Positions 51,055-59,565 of a DNA stretch of 64,000 bases are shown piece after piece (within the stretch, counting starts at the first letter, position 1; each line of letters begins with the position of its first letter). The notes beneath the pieces were generated by a model. That model had not been told where the DNA came from. It made no database searches and saw only the letters and a program-made list of their open reading frames with translations. This DNA is from PGZG01 sp046292765 (GTDB lineage Bacteria; Pseudomonadota; Gammaproteobacteria; Pseudomonadales; Alcanivoracaceae). The stretch lies in the NCBI GenBank assembly GCA_046292765.1, contig JBKBQA010000003.1, positions 186,001-250,000 of the forward strand, written 5' to 3'. Made by a program: the position numbers and the translations under genes.

Positions 51055-51077
51055 CGTCAAAATAGACACAAGATCAA
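51055..51077. other. attR of the comM island
   Basis: The island half-site at 51055-51074 (CGTCAAAATAGACACAAGAT) is followed by the shared CAA at 51075-51077, then comM. It is the inverted partner of the attL half-site. Joining the two ends gives a 44-bp imperfect palindrome centred on AA. Confidence 0.85.
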
Positions 51078-51719
51078 TAGCGAATGGCCACCGCTGGCAG
51101 CAACTTCCAGCGCCCGACGGGCCTGATGCTGGCCGCGAACCTCTGACAGGCAGGCGCCGAGGGTACGGCCGTCCGGGAGCTCGGTGGTCGGGGTGTCGGC
51201 AAGGCGCGGACTGCCTTTCAGGTGAGCGCAGGCGGCCATCAGGCTGACCGCACCTGTGACCCGGGTAGTGCGGCAGAGCGCCGCTTCAGCGGCATTGTCT
51301 GCTGGTAGCAGTAATTGCCGGCCGGACGCGCCGCAGGCCAGTGATGCTGGCAGCACACCGGTAACTGGACGGAGATCACCGCTCAACGCCAGCTCACCCA
51401 GGCATTCCAGCCCTTCTCCCGCGCTCAGTGGCAGTTGCCCGCTGGCCATCAGGATGCCAAGGGCAATCGGCAGGTCGAAACGGCCGCCGCACTTGGGCAG
51501 ATCCGCCGGGGCGAGGTTGACGGTGATGCGGGTCTGGGGAAACGGGAAACCGGCATTGACGATGGCCGAACGCACCCGGTCGCGTGATTCGCGCACCGCA
51601 GCTTCCGGCAGGCCGACGATGGTAAAGGCCGGCAAGCCCGGGCCGAGATGCGTCTCGACCCGCACCTGCGGTGCGACGACGCCGAGCTGGGCGCGGCTGA
51701 ACAGCTGGGAAATGGTCAT
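51075..51719 (-). pseudogene. comM: comM, N-terminal part (interrupted)
   Basis: 215 codons of ComM starting MTISQLFSRAQLGVVAPQVRVETHLGPGLPAFTIVGLPE and including ARESRDRVRSAI-like, NLAPADLPKCGGRFDLPIALGIL and SEVRGQHQARRALEVAASGGHSLLI. Past the junction the frame adds only a few island-encoded residues and stops at 51057, giving a 220-residue fragment without the Walker A motif. The cell should therefore lack ComM helicase activity and transform poorly with divergent DNA, unless the island excises. Confidence 0.95.
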
Positions 51720-51800
51720 GGTGCCTCCTTCGACGGTAGTGTCGTCGAAGGAGGCGGTAAAGGCTGTCGGCGAAAGGCGACGCTGGATGTCAGCGGTGGG

Positions 51801-53531
51801 TCAGGACTGCTGTGCGTCAAACAGACGGCGTCGCCACGGACCGAGCAGGAAAATCAACCCGGCCAACATCATGGTCAGGGCTTGCTGGGGCTGCGGGTCG
51901 GCAACGAGGCAGGGACTGCACTCGTATAGCAGGGCGCTGATCAGGGTCATCGTCAGCAGCGCGCTGACCAGCATCCACAGGGTGCCGGGCCAGAGGGCGC
52001 GCCGACGCGCCAGCGCAATGCCAACACTGGCCAGCCAGAGGGCCAGCATCGGGCTGAGTCCCAGGGCAAAAAATGCCGACGGGTGGCGGCCGAGTTCCGG
52101 CCAGTGCCATTCCGGCTCCGGTCCGTGCAACTGTTGCTGCAGCGATGCTGGCATCGACCAGCTGTAGCAGTGCAGTGAACAGCCCTGTGCATTACTGCGC
52201 TCCGGGTCTGCACCGTAGCGCAGCAGCAGTGCGACCAGTGGCCAGCGTTGCAGGCGCGCGGCGCGCAGCAGTGCGGATTCTCCTTCGGCGCCGGTCAGGT
52301 CTGGCGATAATCCGGCCACCAAAAGGGCCTCTACGATTTCGTTGTCCGGGGCCTCGCTGCCGACGTACTCCAGCAACAGCAACGGGTGGCGGTCGTGCAG
52401 GTCGGGCAGCGTGCGGATCATGGCTTGCACCAGCGGCAGGCGCCGCGCCGCCAATGCCTGTGGCAGCAGTGATGCCGAGCCATCCGAGGTCAGGGCCGGA
52501 TTGGCGCCGGCATTCAGTAGTGCCTGAACCAGCCACAGCTGATTGTCCGCCAGTGCGCGCTCAAGGGCAGTGAGGCCCTGATGATCGCGCAGGTTAGGGT
52601 TCAGGCCATGTTCCAGCAATAGTGCCAGCCGAGCCGCATCAATCGGCGCACCGCCTTCATCAAAGGGCGGTGGCGGCGTCAGATAGGCCGTTGCGACCAG
52701 GCCGTGATCCCGCGACGGCAGATTCGGGTCGGCGCCCCGCTGCAACAGATGTTGCGAGGCCGCGATGTCGGCAAAAAACAGCGGCGGAAAGCCACTGTCC
52801 GGCACCGTGTTGAGCGGGTAGCCATCGGCCAGCAGCCAGTCGAGTTCGGCCAGGTGGCCGAGCGTTGCCAGCCGCCAAACCAGATCAATCTGGCCCTGAC
52901 TGTGGAGCAGTGGCGCGTCGGCACCAGCGCGCCAGAACCGCTCGGCGGTTTCGAGTCGCGCGCCCCGCCACAGTGCCAACGCCAGCGCCTGACTGGCATC
53001 GACCGGATCAAGTTCTATGGTTGGAAAGCGCTTAAGCAGCACATCGAGCAGGTCGACGCGCTCGGTTTGGATCATGGCTTCGATCAGCAATTCCTGCTGG
53101 TCTGCCTCCAGATCGCCAGCGGCAGTATCCAGCAGCAAGGCAAAGGTGAAGGCATTGCCGGCGTAATCGAGCGCGTGGTCGAGGGCGGAGCGGCCCTGAT
53201 TGTCCTGTTGCAGCGGGTCAGCACTCTGGGCCAATAGCTCGGCAGTGACGGCGCCGTCCGGCTCGGCGCTTGCCAGCTGTAGAGGGCGGATGCCGTCAGC
53301 GTCGGCCTGATTGCTGCTGATACCACGGCCGATCAGTGTTCGGGCCTCGCGTCGATAGTCCGGCGCGGTGCTGATATCGGCGCGCTGCGCACAGCGCAGC
53401 AGGGTGGCCAGAGCTTGCGGCGTGGCCGGGCTGGCGATCTCGGTCGCCGGGGCGCAGGCAGGGGCGGCCGATTCCGGTAGTGCCGCCGCCGGGCCGATGG
53501 CCAGCGCGATCAGCAGGGCAAGTCGTCTCAC
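51801..53531 (-). CDS. Exported ankyrin-repeat protein with C-terminal membrane helices
   Basis: 576 residues. Signal peptide (LALLIALAIGPAAA), then ankyrin-type repeats across about 60-470 (GIRPLQLASAEPDGAVTAELLAQSADPLQQDNQGRSALDHAL, LNPNLRDHQGLTALERALADNQLWLVQALLNAGANPAL, LTGAEGESALLRAARLQRWPLVALLLRYGADPE). Two or three membrane helices fall between about 490 and 565. The repeats should face the periplasm and bind a partner. The GTG start at 53531 overlaps the ubiK stop (GTGA), so translation is coupled. No function is known. Confidence 0.8.
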   Translation of the reverse strand: MRRLALLIALAIGPAAALPESAAPACAPATEIASPATPQALATLLRCAQRADISTAPDYRREARTLIGRGISSNQADADGIRPLQLASAEPDGAVTAELLAQSADPLQQDNQGRSALDHALDYAGNAFTFALLLDTAAGDLEADQQELLIEAMIQTERVDLLDVLLKRFPTIELDPVDASQALALALWRGARLETAERFWRAGADAPLLHSQGQIDLVWRLATLGHLAELDWLLADGYPLNTVPDSGFPPLFFADIAASQHLLQRGADPNLPSRDHGLVATAYLTPPPPFDEGGAPIDAARLALLLEHGLNPNLRDHQGLTALERALADNQLWLVQALLNAGANPALTSDGSASLLPQALAARRLPLVQAMIRTLPDLHDRHPLLLLEYVGSEAPDNEIVEALLVAGLSPDLTGAEGESALLRAARLQRWPLVALLLRYGADPERSNAQGCSLHCYSWSMPASLQQQLHGPEPEWHWPELGRHPSAFFALGLSPMLALWLASVGIALARRRALWPGTLWMLVSALLTMTLISALLYECSPCLVADPQPQQALTMMLAGLIFLLGPWRRRLFDAQQS

Positions 53532-53776
53532 GGTGTCAGTCGGCGCTCCAGTTCGGCGACTTCTTTCTCCAGGGCTTCAAGCTTTGCCCGGGTGCGGGCC
53601 AGTACCTGTTGCTGCACATCAAACTCTTCCCGGCTGATCAGGTCGAGACGGCTGATGCCCTCCTGCAGGATGGCGCGTGCGCTGCGCTCAAGCTCATCGC
53701 GGGCCTGTTCTAGCCCGGCGGGCAGATGGCGGCCCAGTTCGGCTACGAGGCGATCTATAAAGGGCTGGTCTGTCAT
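53528..53776 (-). CDS. ubiK: Ubiquinone biosynthesis accessory factor UbiK
   Basis: 82 residues, helical and acidic, with a long coiled coil (SREEFDVQQQVLARTRAKLEALEKEVAELERRL). It matches UbiK (formerly YqiC), which binds lipids and helps the Ubi enzyme complex in aerobic ubiquinone synthesis. ATG 53776 (TDQPFIDRLVAELG) is the family start; the longer frame is rejected. It lies between the ankyrin gene and glnK, close to comM as in Pseudomonas-type genomes. Confidence 0.88.
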   Translation of the reverse strand: MTDQPFIDRLVAELGRHLPAGLEQARDELERSARAILQEGISRLDLISREEFDVQQQVLARTRAKLEALEKEVAELERRLTP

Positions 53777-53897
53777 GGTGTTGATGCGTCCGTCAGCGGT
53801 TTTGCGGGGCCCTGATGGTAGCACGGGCTGCGACCGGAAAAGAGTTGCACCATTTTGGGGAGCGCCCCCCTGCGGTGCGCTATAATCGTGCTCGAAC

Positions 53898-53928
53898 CCG
53901 GGGCCTTGGCCCCGTGTTTTTTTTCAAC
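53898..53928 (+). terminator. Terminator-like hairpin upstream of glnK
   Basis: GGGGCC/GGCCCC around TT, then eight T. A TATAAT stands just before it at 53880-53885. Nothing coding is transcribed rightward into it, so it may end a very short RNA or act as an attenuator before glnK. Confidence 0.45.
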
Positions 53929-53956
53929 CCTCTGAAAAAACACGCATTTTATCTAT

Positions 53957-53971
53957 TGGCATGGATCGTGC
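53957..53971 (+). promoter_or_regulatory. Putative sigma-54 promoter of glnK-amtB
   Basis: TGGCATGGATCGTGC has the invariant GG and GC with the correct 10-base gap of -24/-12 elements (TGGCAC-N5-TTGC), with mismatches only at weaker positions. It is about 105 bases before the glnK ATG. glnK-amtB operons are classic NtrC/sigma-54 targets. Confidence 0.6.
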
Positions 53972-54076
53972 GTTTGTGGAGGCTAGCAGGGGGTAACCCC
54001 TGAAGACTGGATGGGGCTTTGCCTCGGTTCGGAACAGGTTCGGCGCCGGTCGCGGCGCTGCCATCAGGAGAGAGAC

Positions 54077-54415
54077 ATGAAACTTGTCACTGCCGTTATC
54101 AAGCCGTTCAAGCTCGACGATGTGCGCGAAGCATTGTCCGAGATTGGCGTGCAGGGCATCACGGTGACCGAAGTTAAAGGCTTCGGACGCCAGAAGGGCC
54201 ACACCGAGCTGTACCGCGGTGCGGAGTATGTGGTGGATTTTCTGCCGAAAGTGAAGATCGAGGTTGCCATTGCTGATGGCTCCCTGGATCAGGTGATCGA
54301 GGCCATCGCCAAGGCCGCGAACACCGGCAAAATCGGCGACGGAAAGATTTTCGTCACCGAGCTTTTGCAGGCAATCCGAATCCGGACCGGCGAGACAGGC
54401 GAAGACGCGGTTTAA
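54077..54415 (+). CDS. glnK: PII nitrogen regulatory protein GlnK
   Basis: 112 residues, the exact PII length. Signals nitrogen and carbon status by binding 2-oxoglutarate and ATP/ADP; the T-loop carries the uridylylation site Tyr51 in ELYRGAEYVVDFLPK. The signatures KPFKLDDVREAL, VKGFGRQKGHTE and TGKIGDGKIFV are complete. Placed 96 bases before amtB, whose channel it blocks when nitrogen is plentiful. GGAG precedes the ATG. GlnB cannot be excluded by sequence, but the amtB linkage favours GlnK. Confidence 0.95.
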   Translation: MKLVTAVIKPFKLDDVREALSEIGVQGITVTEVKGFGRQKGHTELYRGAEYVVDFLPKVKIEVAIADGSLDQVIEAIAKAANTGKIGDGKIFVTELLQAIRIRTGETGEDAV

Positions 54416-54511
54416 CCGCACAGAGCCAAAACGGTTTGCAGCTTTCGGGCTGCTAAAAGAACGTCACGATCCATGCCAACGATTTGACGTGTCCATCTGG
54501 AGGGTTACACC

Positions 54512-55783
54512 GTGGAAAACAACATTTACGAACTACAGTTCGCCATCGACACCTTTTACTTCCTGGTGTGTGGCGCTCTGGTAATGTGGATGGCCGCTGG
54601 CTTTGCCATGCTGGAAGCCGGTCTGGTCCGCGCCAAAAACACCACTGAAATTCTGACCAAAAACGTTTCCCTGTTCGCCACTGCCTGCATCATGTACATG
54701 ATTTGCGGTTACGCAATCATGTACGACGGCACCCTGTTCCTGTCGGGTATTGCCGACGTGGATCCGGAGGCTCTGCTGGGTGACTTCGCCGAGCGTGAAG
54801 ACGGCTTTGGCGGTGAGTCCATCTATGCTTCTGCAGCCGACTTCTTCTTCCAGGTCGTGTTCGTTGCGACTGCGATGTCGATTGTCTCCGGTGCTGTTGC
54901 CGAGCGTATGAAACTGTGGGCCTTCCTCGGCTTCGCCGTGGTCATGACCGGTTTCATCTACCCGATGGAAGGCTACTGGACCTGGGGTGGCGGTGATGTG
55001 TTCGGCATGTACAACCTGGGCGACCTCGGTTTCAGTGACTTCGCCGGTTCAGGCATTGTTCACATGGCCGGTGCGTCTGCTGCTCTGGCGGGTGTGGTGC
55101 TGCTCGGCGCTCGTAAAGGCAAGTACGGCAAGGATGGTAGCGTCAACGCCATTCCGGGTGCCAACCTGCCGCTGGCGGCGCTGGGTACCTTCATCCTGTG
55201 GATGGGCTGGTTCGGCTTCAACGGCGGCTCGGTACTGAAACTGGGTGACATCGCCAGCGCCAATGATGTTGCCATGGTGTTCCTGAACACCAACGCCGCC
55301 GCTGCCGGTGGTGCCATGGCCGCGCTGATTACCGCCCGCCTGCTGTTTGGCAAGGCTGATCTGACCATGTTGCTGAACGGTGCGCTGGCTGGTCTGGTGG
55401 CGATCACCGCCGAGCCGTCCACTCCGTCGGCCCTGCAGGCCACCGTGTTCGGCGCAATCGGTGGTGTGCTGGTGGTGTTCTCCATCATCACCCTCGACAA
55501 GCTGAAGATCGACGATCCCGTTGGTGCCATCTCAGTTCACGGTACCGTTGGTCTGCTCGGCCTGCTGCTGGTGCCGATCACCAATAGCGACGCCAGCTTC
55601 AGCGGCCAGCTGATCGGTGCGGCCACGATCTTCATCTGGGTCTTCGGTGCCAGCCTGATCGTCTGGGGCATTCTCAAGGCCACCATCGGCATCCGCGTCA
55701 CCGAGGAAGAAGAGTACGGCGGTGTCGACTTGTCCGAGTGTGGTATGGAAGCCTACCCGGAGTTTGCTGCCAGCAAGAAGTAA
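54512..55783 (+). CDS. amtB: Ammonium transporter AmtB
   Basis: 423 residues with eleven membrane helices. Amt signatures include WMAAGFAMLEAGLVRAKNTTEILTKN, the twin pore His in GSGIVHMAGASAALAG and ISVHGTVGLLGLLLV, and WMGWFGFNGGS. It conducts ammonium across the inner membrane and is controlled by GlnK. The GTG at 54512 has GGAGGG upstream. No cleavable Amt signal peptide is obvious at the N-terminus. A hairpin terminator follows. Confidence 0.95.
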   Translation: MENNIYELQFAIDTFYFLVCGALVMWMAAGFAMLEAGLVRAKNTTEILTKNVSLFATACIMYMICGYAIMYDGTLFLSGIADVDPEALLGDFAEREDGFGGESIYASAADFFFQVVFVATAMSIVSGAVAERMKLWAFLGFAVVMTGFIYPMEGYWTWGGGDVFGMYNLGDLGFSDFAGSGIVHMAGASAALAGVVLLGARKGKYGKDGSVNAIPGANLPLAALGTFILWMGWFGFNGGSVLKLGDIASANDVAMVFLNTNAAAAGGAMAALITARLLFGKADLTMLLNGALAGLVAITAEPSTPSALQATVFGAIGGVLVVFSIITLDKLKIDDPVGAISVHGTVGLLGLLLVPITNSDASFSGQLIGAATIFIWVFGASLIVWGILKATIGIRVTEEEEYGGVDLSECGMEAYPEFAASKK

Positions 55784-55801
55784 TCACTGGCTGCAACGCA
55801 G

Positions 55802-55826
55802 AAAGGGCGCCTTCGGGCGCCCTTTC
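55802..55826 (+). terminator. Terminator after amtB
   Basis: AAAGGGCGCC and its complement around a TTCG tetraloop, followed by a short T-rich tail, 19 bases after the amtB stop. Confidence 0.75.
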
Positions 55827-55958
55827 CGTTTGTGGGACACCGCCACCATCTGGACGGGGGGTGACCGACGTGCACCGGGCTGATGCCATTTTGGTCAATA
55901 GTGCCATCGGCGAATGTCATTATCCTCTGGGGAGTCATGATTTCCTCTGAGGTGCTCC

Positions 55959-56897
55959 ATGAACACAGCCTCCACCCGAGTCCTCTCTGACGGCATTGCC
56001 CTTCAGGTATATCGCTGGGGAGCGTCGTCCCTGCCGCCGCTGGTGCTGGTGCACGGCTACCCGGACAACCATCTGGTCTGGCAGCCGGTGGCACAGAAGT
56101 TGGCGGACCGCTTCCATGTGATTGCTTACGATGTGCGCGGCGCCGGTGATTCCGATGTGCCTGCCCATGTTGACGACTACCGTCTGGCGCAACTGTCCCG
56201 TGATTTGCTGGCGGTGGTGGATGCGCTGATTCCGGGGCGCGACTTTCATCTGGCGGCCCACGACTGGGGTTCGATCCAGAGCTGGGAGTCGGTCACCACC
56301 GCGCCGCTCAAGTCACGCATCCTGTCGTTCACCACCATTTCCGGGCCCTGCCTGGATCACGTGGGCTTCTGGATGCGCAAGCGCTTTGGCAGCTTGTCCT
56401 GGCGCGAGCAACGCAAGGCGTTTAAGCAATTGTTGTCGTCCTGGTACATCGTGTTCTTTCAGTTGCCGGTGATTCCTCCGTTGTCGTGGAAACTTGGCGT
56501 CGGCAAGTGGTGGCCGTTGTATCTGGAGAAACGCGAAGGGGTGCGCGAAGCCGCGCCCAATCCCAACCAGACCAAAGACGGCCAGTTTGGCGTCAATCTG
56601 TATCGCGCCAACTTCCAGTCGAAACTGCTTGATCCGCAGTCGCGCTATGCCGATGCGCCAATACAGCTGATCGTGCCCACCCGTGATAACTATGTCGGCG
56701 TCCAATTGTTCGAAGATCTGTATCAGTGGGCGCCGGAGTTGTATCGCCGCGATATCGATGCCAATCATTGGGTGCCGCTAAGTCATGCCGATCAGATTGC
56801 CCGCTGGATTGGCGAGTTTGCTGAGGCGGTGGAGCGCGACGATGCGGCAAGAAAATTTGCAACCTTGCGTGTATCAGGACCGCTGGCGCACGCCTGA
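55959..56897 (+). CDS. Alpha/beta hydrolase (epoxide-hydrolase-like)
   Basis: 312 residues. Oxyanion motif HGYPDN, nucleophile elbow AAHDWGS with an Asp near residue 102 in place of Ser, and a C-terminal DANHWVPL with the catalytic His. Asp nucleophiles are typical of epoxide hydrolases and haloalkane dehalogenases. Similar domains also occur fused to SDR domains in lipid-degrading bacteria; here it stands alone. Substrate unknown. Confidence 0.85.
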   Translation: MNTASTRVLSDGIALQVYRWGASSLPPLVLVHGYPDNHLVWQPVAQKLADRFHVIAYDVRGAGDSDVPAHVDDYRLAQLSRDLLAVVDALIPGRDFHLAAHDWGSIQSWESVTTAPLKSRILSFTTISGPCLDHVGFWMRKRFGSLSWREQRKAFKQLLSSWYIVFFQLPVIPPLSWKLGVGKWWPLYLEKREGVREAAPNPNQTKDGQFGVNLYRANFQSKLLDPQSRYADAPIQLIVPTRDNYVGVQLFEDLYQWAPELYRRDIDANHWVPLSHADQIARWIGEFAEAVERDDAARKFATLRVSGPLAHA

Positions 56898-57011
56898 AGA
56901 TGTGTTTTCCAGTCATCTGATTAATGGCATCCATCTGCTTTTGCCCGCCGGCATCTGGCGGAAGAGGTGGAGCATCGCCCGCTCGCCCGCCGCGCGAGCG
57001 ACGGTCTGAGA

Positions 57012-57710
57012 TCAGATCAGCGGCGCCCCGCCGGGAAAGGTCATGCCCTGAGTGCCGGGCAGTTGCACCGGCAGCTGGTCGGCGCTGTCGAGGTGGTAGC
57101 GAGGATCGCGCATCCGCTCCTGCATTTTCTGCAGTGTGGTCAGCGGTGCCCGGGTGGCGACAAAGTTGGCCAGCCAGGCCGGAATCATGCCACCCGGATC
57201 AACACGGGTTTCAAAGGTGATGCGAGTCCAGCCGTCCGGCAGCACTTCGAAGATAAAGCGGTTTTCGAGGTCCGGGATGCGCACCGTGCCGGGGATTTCG
57301 TCGACCAGCCCGTGGGCCGCCACTGAACGGATTTCGGTGGCGAGCGTGTCCGGGTTTTGGGTGATCTCGGTACGGGCGACGCCGTCTCGATCCGATACCG
57401 GCCAGATGCCCTTGATCTGAATATAGGCGATGTCCGGTCCGGCCTCCGGCATCAGCCGGGCCGAGTGGCACTGGAACACCCACTTGGGGAAATTCTCCAC
57501 ATCTGACAGAACCGCGATGGCGGTCAGCATCGGGTAAGGCACTTCGGTCTGGCCGCGGAACGCGTTCAGCGGGTTGCCTTCGATCGGCCTCACCCAGGTG
57601 CTGACATCGGTGCGGCTGCTGGCTTCGCGGATCTGCCGCCAGTCATCGGCGAGCAGCCACCCGGGCAGACATAGCAGCATCAGGCAAAGCAGACGGGAAG
57701 GTCGGGACAT
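57012..57710 (-). CDS. Exported START-domain lipid-binding protein
   Basis: 232 residues. Signal peptide (LLCLMLLCLPGWLLA) and then a START/Bet v1-like fold: the block WVFQCHSARLMPEAGPDIAYIQIKGIWPVSDRDGVARTEI, then RFIFEVLPDGWTRITFETRVDPGGMIPAWLANFVATRAP. Such periplasmic START proteins are thought to bind lipids or other hydrophobic ligands. Convergent with the alpha/beta hydrolase across a short spacer. Confidence 0.85.
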   Translation of the reverse strand: MSRPSRLLCLMLLCLPGWLLADDWRQIREASSRTDVSTWVRPIEGNPLNAFRGQTEVPYPMLTAIAVLSDVENFPKWVFQCHSARLMPEAGPDIAYIQIKGIWPVSDRDGVARTEITQNPDTLATEIRSVAAHGLVDEIPGTVRIPDLENRFIFEVLPDGWTRITFETRVDPGGMIPAWLANFVATRAPLTTLQKMQERMRDPRYHLDSADQLPVQLPGTQGMTFPGGAPLI

Positions 57711-57822
57711 GTCGGGCCTCGGCGGCTGTTGTTATTGGCAGGGTGCAAGCATAGCAGGAGTGGCGAGAACGTCCCTGCGCTGTGTAAGCCATAACGGACA
57801 ATCCGGGTAAGCGAGCGAGTAT

Positions 57823-58248
57823 CTAGCGTCGGGGTGGCTTGACGATTTTGCCTTCGGTTTCGAGCAGGGCAGTGACGATGCGGGATACCATTTGCCGGTG
57901 GTCATCGGAAAGCAGCTCGATCAGCGAGGCGAGGGCGCGAGCGTCGTATACCACCGCTTGCTCACCGACGATTCGGCTGGCGGTCCGGGGCGGTTTGCCC
58001 TGTTCGCCGAACCGCAGCCATTCCGGCGATACCTTGAGCCAGTTGGCCAGAATCACCAGCTTGTCCTGCGCCGGAATAGCGGTGCCTTCCAGCCAGCGCC
58101 GTACCGCCTGCACCGAGACCGGCTCACCGCGATAGAGCAAGTTGAACTTGCGCGCGACAGCGGTGGGGCTGGATGCGGCCACGCCCGCGGTGGTGAGCGC
58201 CTGTTGCAGGCGCTCGCTGAAGGCCAGCTTTTCAGTATGGGTTGCCAT
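57823..58248 (-). CDS. XRE/CI-like transcriptional regulator
   Basis: 141 residues. An N-terminal helix-turn-helix spans about 10-70 (FSERLQQALTTAGVAASSPTAVARKFNLLYRGEPVSVQAVRRWLEG, then IPAQDKLVILANWLKVSPEWLRFG). A short C-terminal helical part contains LIELLSDDHRQMVSRIVTALLETE, probably for oligomerisation. Targets unknown; divergent from the small membrane protein gene at 58389. Confidence 0.8.
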   Translation of the reverse strand: MATHTEKLAFSERLQQALTTAGVAASSPTAVARKFNLLYRGEPVSVQAVRRWLEGTAIPAQDKLVILANWLKVSPEWLRFGEQGKPPRTASRIVGEQAVVYDARALASLIELLSDDHRQMVSRIVTALLETEGKIVKPPRR

Positions 58249-58388
58249 GCGGGTACGCTAGCACCGCCACAGTAACTAACGGTTCTGAATTAAAATCCGA
58301 GTCTGTTACATGTGGTTCTGCCGAGGCCATGGGATGGTCCGGCCTCCCTCAGGATGGTGGTCAGAAGCGAAAGCAAGGAGTGCTTCCA

Positions 58389-58775
58389 ATGCGTAATTCC
58401 CGTATTACCCCGTACGCCGCAGACGGAGCCGCGCCCCGGCAGGGCGGCGCGGCGGTGCTGACCGGTGTGATGATGGTGCTGATCCTGCTGACACCGCTGA
58501 TACTGTGGCTCGGCATCCGTGACTTCGATGACCGTCAGGTGCCCTCTTGCCATACCTCGACGGTAATGGAACATCTGCGCGCGGCCACGTCTGCCGACGC
58601 GCCCTTTCCAGAAACCGGCGCTATCCGCGATATCCAGACCATGGGACTCGATACCCGGCTCGGGCACCGTATCTGCTATGCCCGGATCGGAGACGGCGCG
58701 GGCGCGCAGACAGTGAAATTTGCGGTGCGCTATTCCGCCGCCGGTCAGGTGCAGGTCGAGGTGGTCGGCCCCTGA
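58389..58775 (+). CDS. Small single-pass membrane protein
   Basis: 128 residues from ATG 58389 with AAGGAG 9 bases upstream. A short cytoplasmic part, one membrane helix (AAVLTGVMMVLILLTPLILWLG) and a periplasmic domain with two Cys (PSCHTSTVME and HRICYARIG) that may form a disulfide. No family recognised. Convergent with the SDR gene at 58807 across 31 bases. Confidence 0.65.
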   Translation: MRNSRITPYAADGAAPRQGGAAVLTGVMMVLILLTPLILWLGIRDFDDRQVPSCHTSTVMEHLRAATSADAPFPETGAIRDIQTMGLDTRLGHRICYARIGDGAGAQTVKFAVRYSAAGQVQVEVVGP

Positions 58776-58806
58776 CCCGCCTTTCTGGCGGGCCGAAGCA
58801 AGCGGA

Positions 58807-59553
58807 TCAGGCCATGCGGGTAATAAACTTGAGCGGCAGGTTGCGCATCAAAAAGCCCATCACCACCCACGGCCAGCGCGGCACGCAGGCTTCGGCGGAT
58901 TCTTTCTCAATGGCGCGCACCAGCAGCCGGCAGCCGGTTTCGGTATCGACCATAAACGGGGTGTTCTTCACCTTCTCGTTGATCTCAGAGCGGATATAAC
59001 CCGGATAGATGGTGCTGACCTTGATCGGCTTGCCGATCATTTCGGCGCGAATGCCTTCGGTCAACGATGCGACGCCGGCCTTGGTGGCAGCGTAGGTAGT
59101 CAGATTCTTCGGCATGCCGCGCATGGCGCTCATCGACGAGATCATCACCAGATGGCCATCGTTCTGGGCGCGGAAAATTTCCATTGCCGCTTCGCACTGT
59201 GCCAGCGCGGCAACAAAGTTGGTTTCCGCAGTTTGCCGGTTGGCCCAAAAATAGCCGGTGCCGAGCGGCTGGCCCTTGCCCATGCCGGCGTTGACGATCA
59301 CCCGGTCGATACTGCCGAACTCTTCGCGGAATGCCTTGAAGACTTCGAACACCTGATCGTAGTTGAGTACATCCAGTGCCTTGATCGACACCTTGATGCC
59401 ACTGTGTTTTCTTTCCAGCTCCTGCTGCAACTCTTCGAGGCGATCAGTGCGCCGCGCGCACAAAGCCAGGTTGCGACCCATGGCGGCGAACTCGCGGGCC
59501 ATGCCGCGGCCGAGGCCGGAACTGGCACCGGTAATCAGAATAGTCTTGCGCAT
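58807..59553 (-). CDS. SDR family oxidoreductase
   Basis: 248 residues. Cofactor loop TGASSGLG, NAG (VIVNAGMGKG), catalytic Ser (HLVMISSMSAMRG) and YAATK. The C-terminus is rich in basic and hydrophobic residues (RWPWVVMGFLMRNLPLKFI), as in SDRs that associate with membranes and act on lipids. Last gene of the leftward operon that starts at 63356; 12 bases from the histidine phosphatase gene. Confidence 0.9.
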   Translation of the reverse strand: MRKTILITGASSGLGRGMAREFAAMGRNLALCARRTDRLEELQQELERKHSGIKVSIKALDVLNYDQVFEVFKAFREEFGSIDRVIVNAGMGKGQPLGTGYFWANRQTAETNFVAALAQCEAAMEIFRAQNDGHLVMISSMSAMRGMPKNLTTYAATKAGVASLTEGIRAEMIGKPIKVSTIYPGYIRSEINEKVKNTPFMVDTETGCRLLVRAIEKESAEACVPRWPWVVMGFLMRNLPLKFITRMA

Positions 59554-59565
59554 ATCAGGCTCCTG

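Larger units (their letters stand above)
36753..51077. mobile_element. 14.3-kb serine-recombinase integrative island in comM
   Basis: Bounded by attL and attR and clearly AT-richer than the flanks. It carries a large serine recombinase at the right end (integration and excision), a core-only tyrosine recombinase coupled to a large replication protein, an IS3-family insertion, an XRE regulator remnant and about eight uncharacterised genes. No conjugation, capsid or packaging genes are recognised. Removing the island rejoins comM in frame (215 plus 279 codons). It may be a mobilisable plasmid-like element or a satellite dependent on another mobile element. Confidence 0.88.

Noticed and set aside
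36753..51077. Prophage or conjugative element identity for the island
   Set aside because: No capsid, tail, terminase, relaxase or type IV secretion proteins are recognisable among its genes.
56842..57009. 55-codon open frame after the alpha/beta hydrolase
   Set aside because: It overlaps the hydrolase end by 56 bases, has no ribosome site, and its second half is low-complexity Arg/Ala; no recognisable family.
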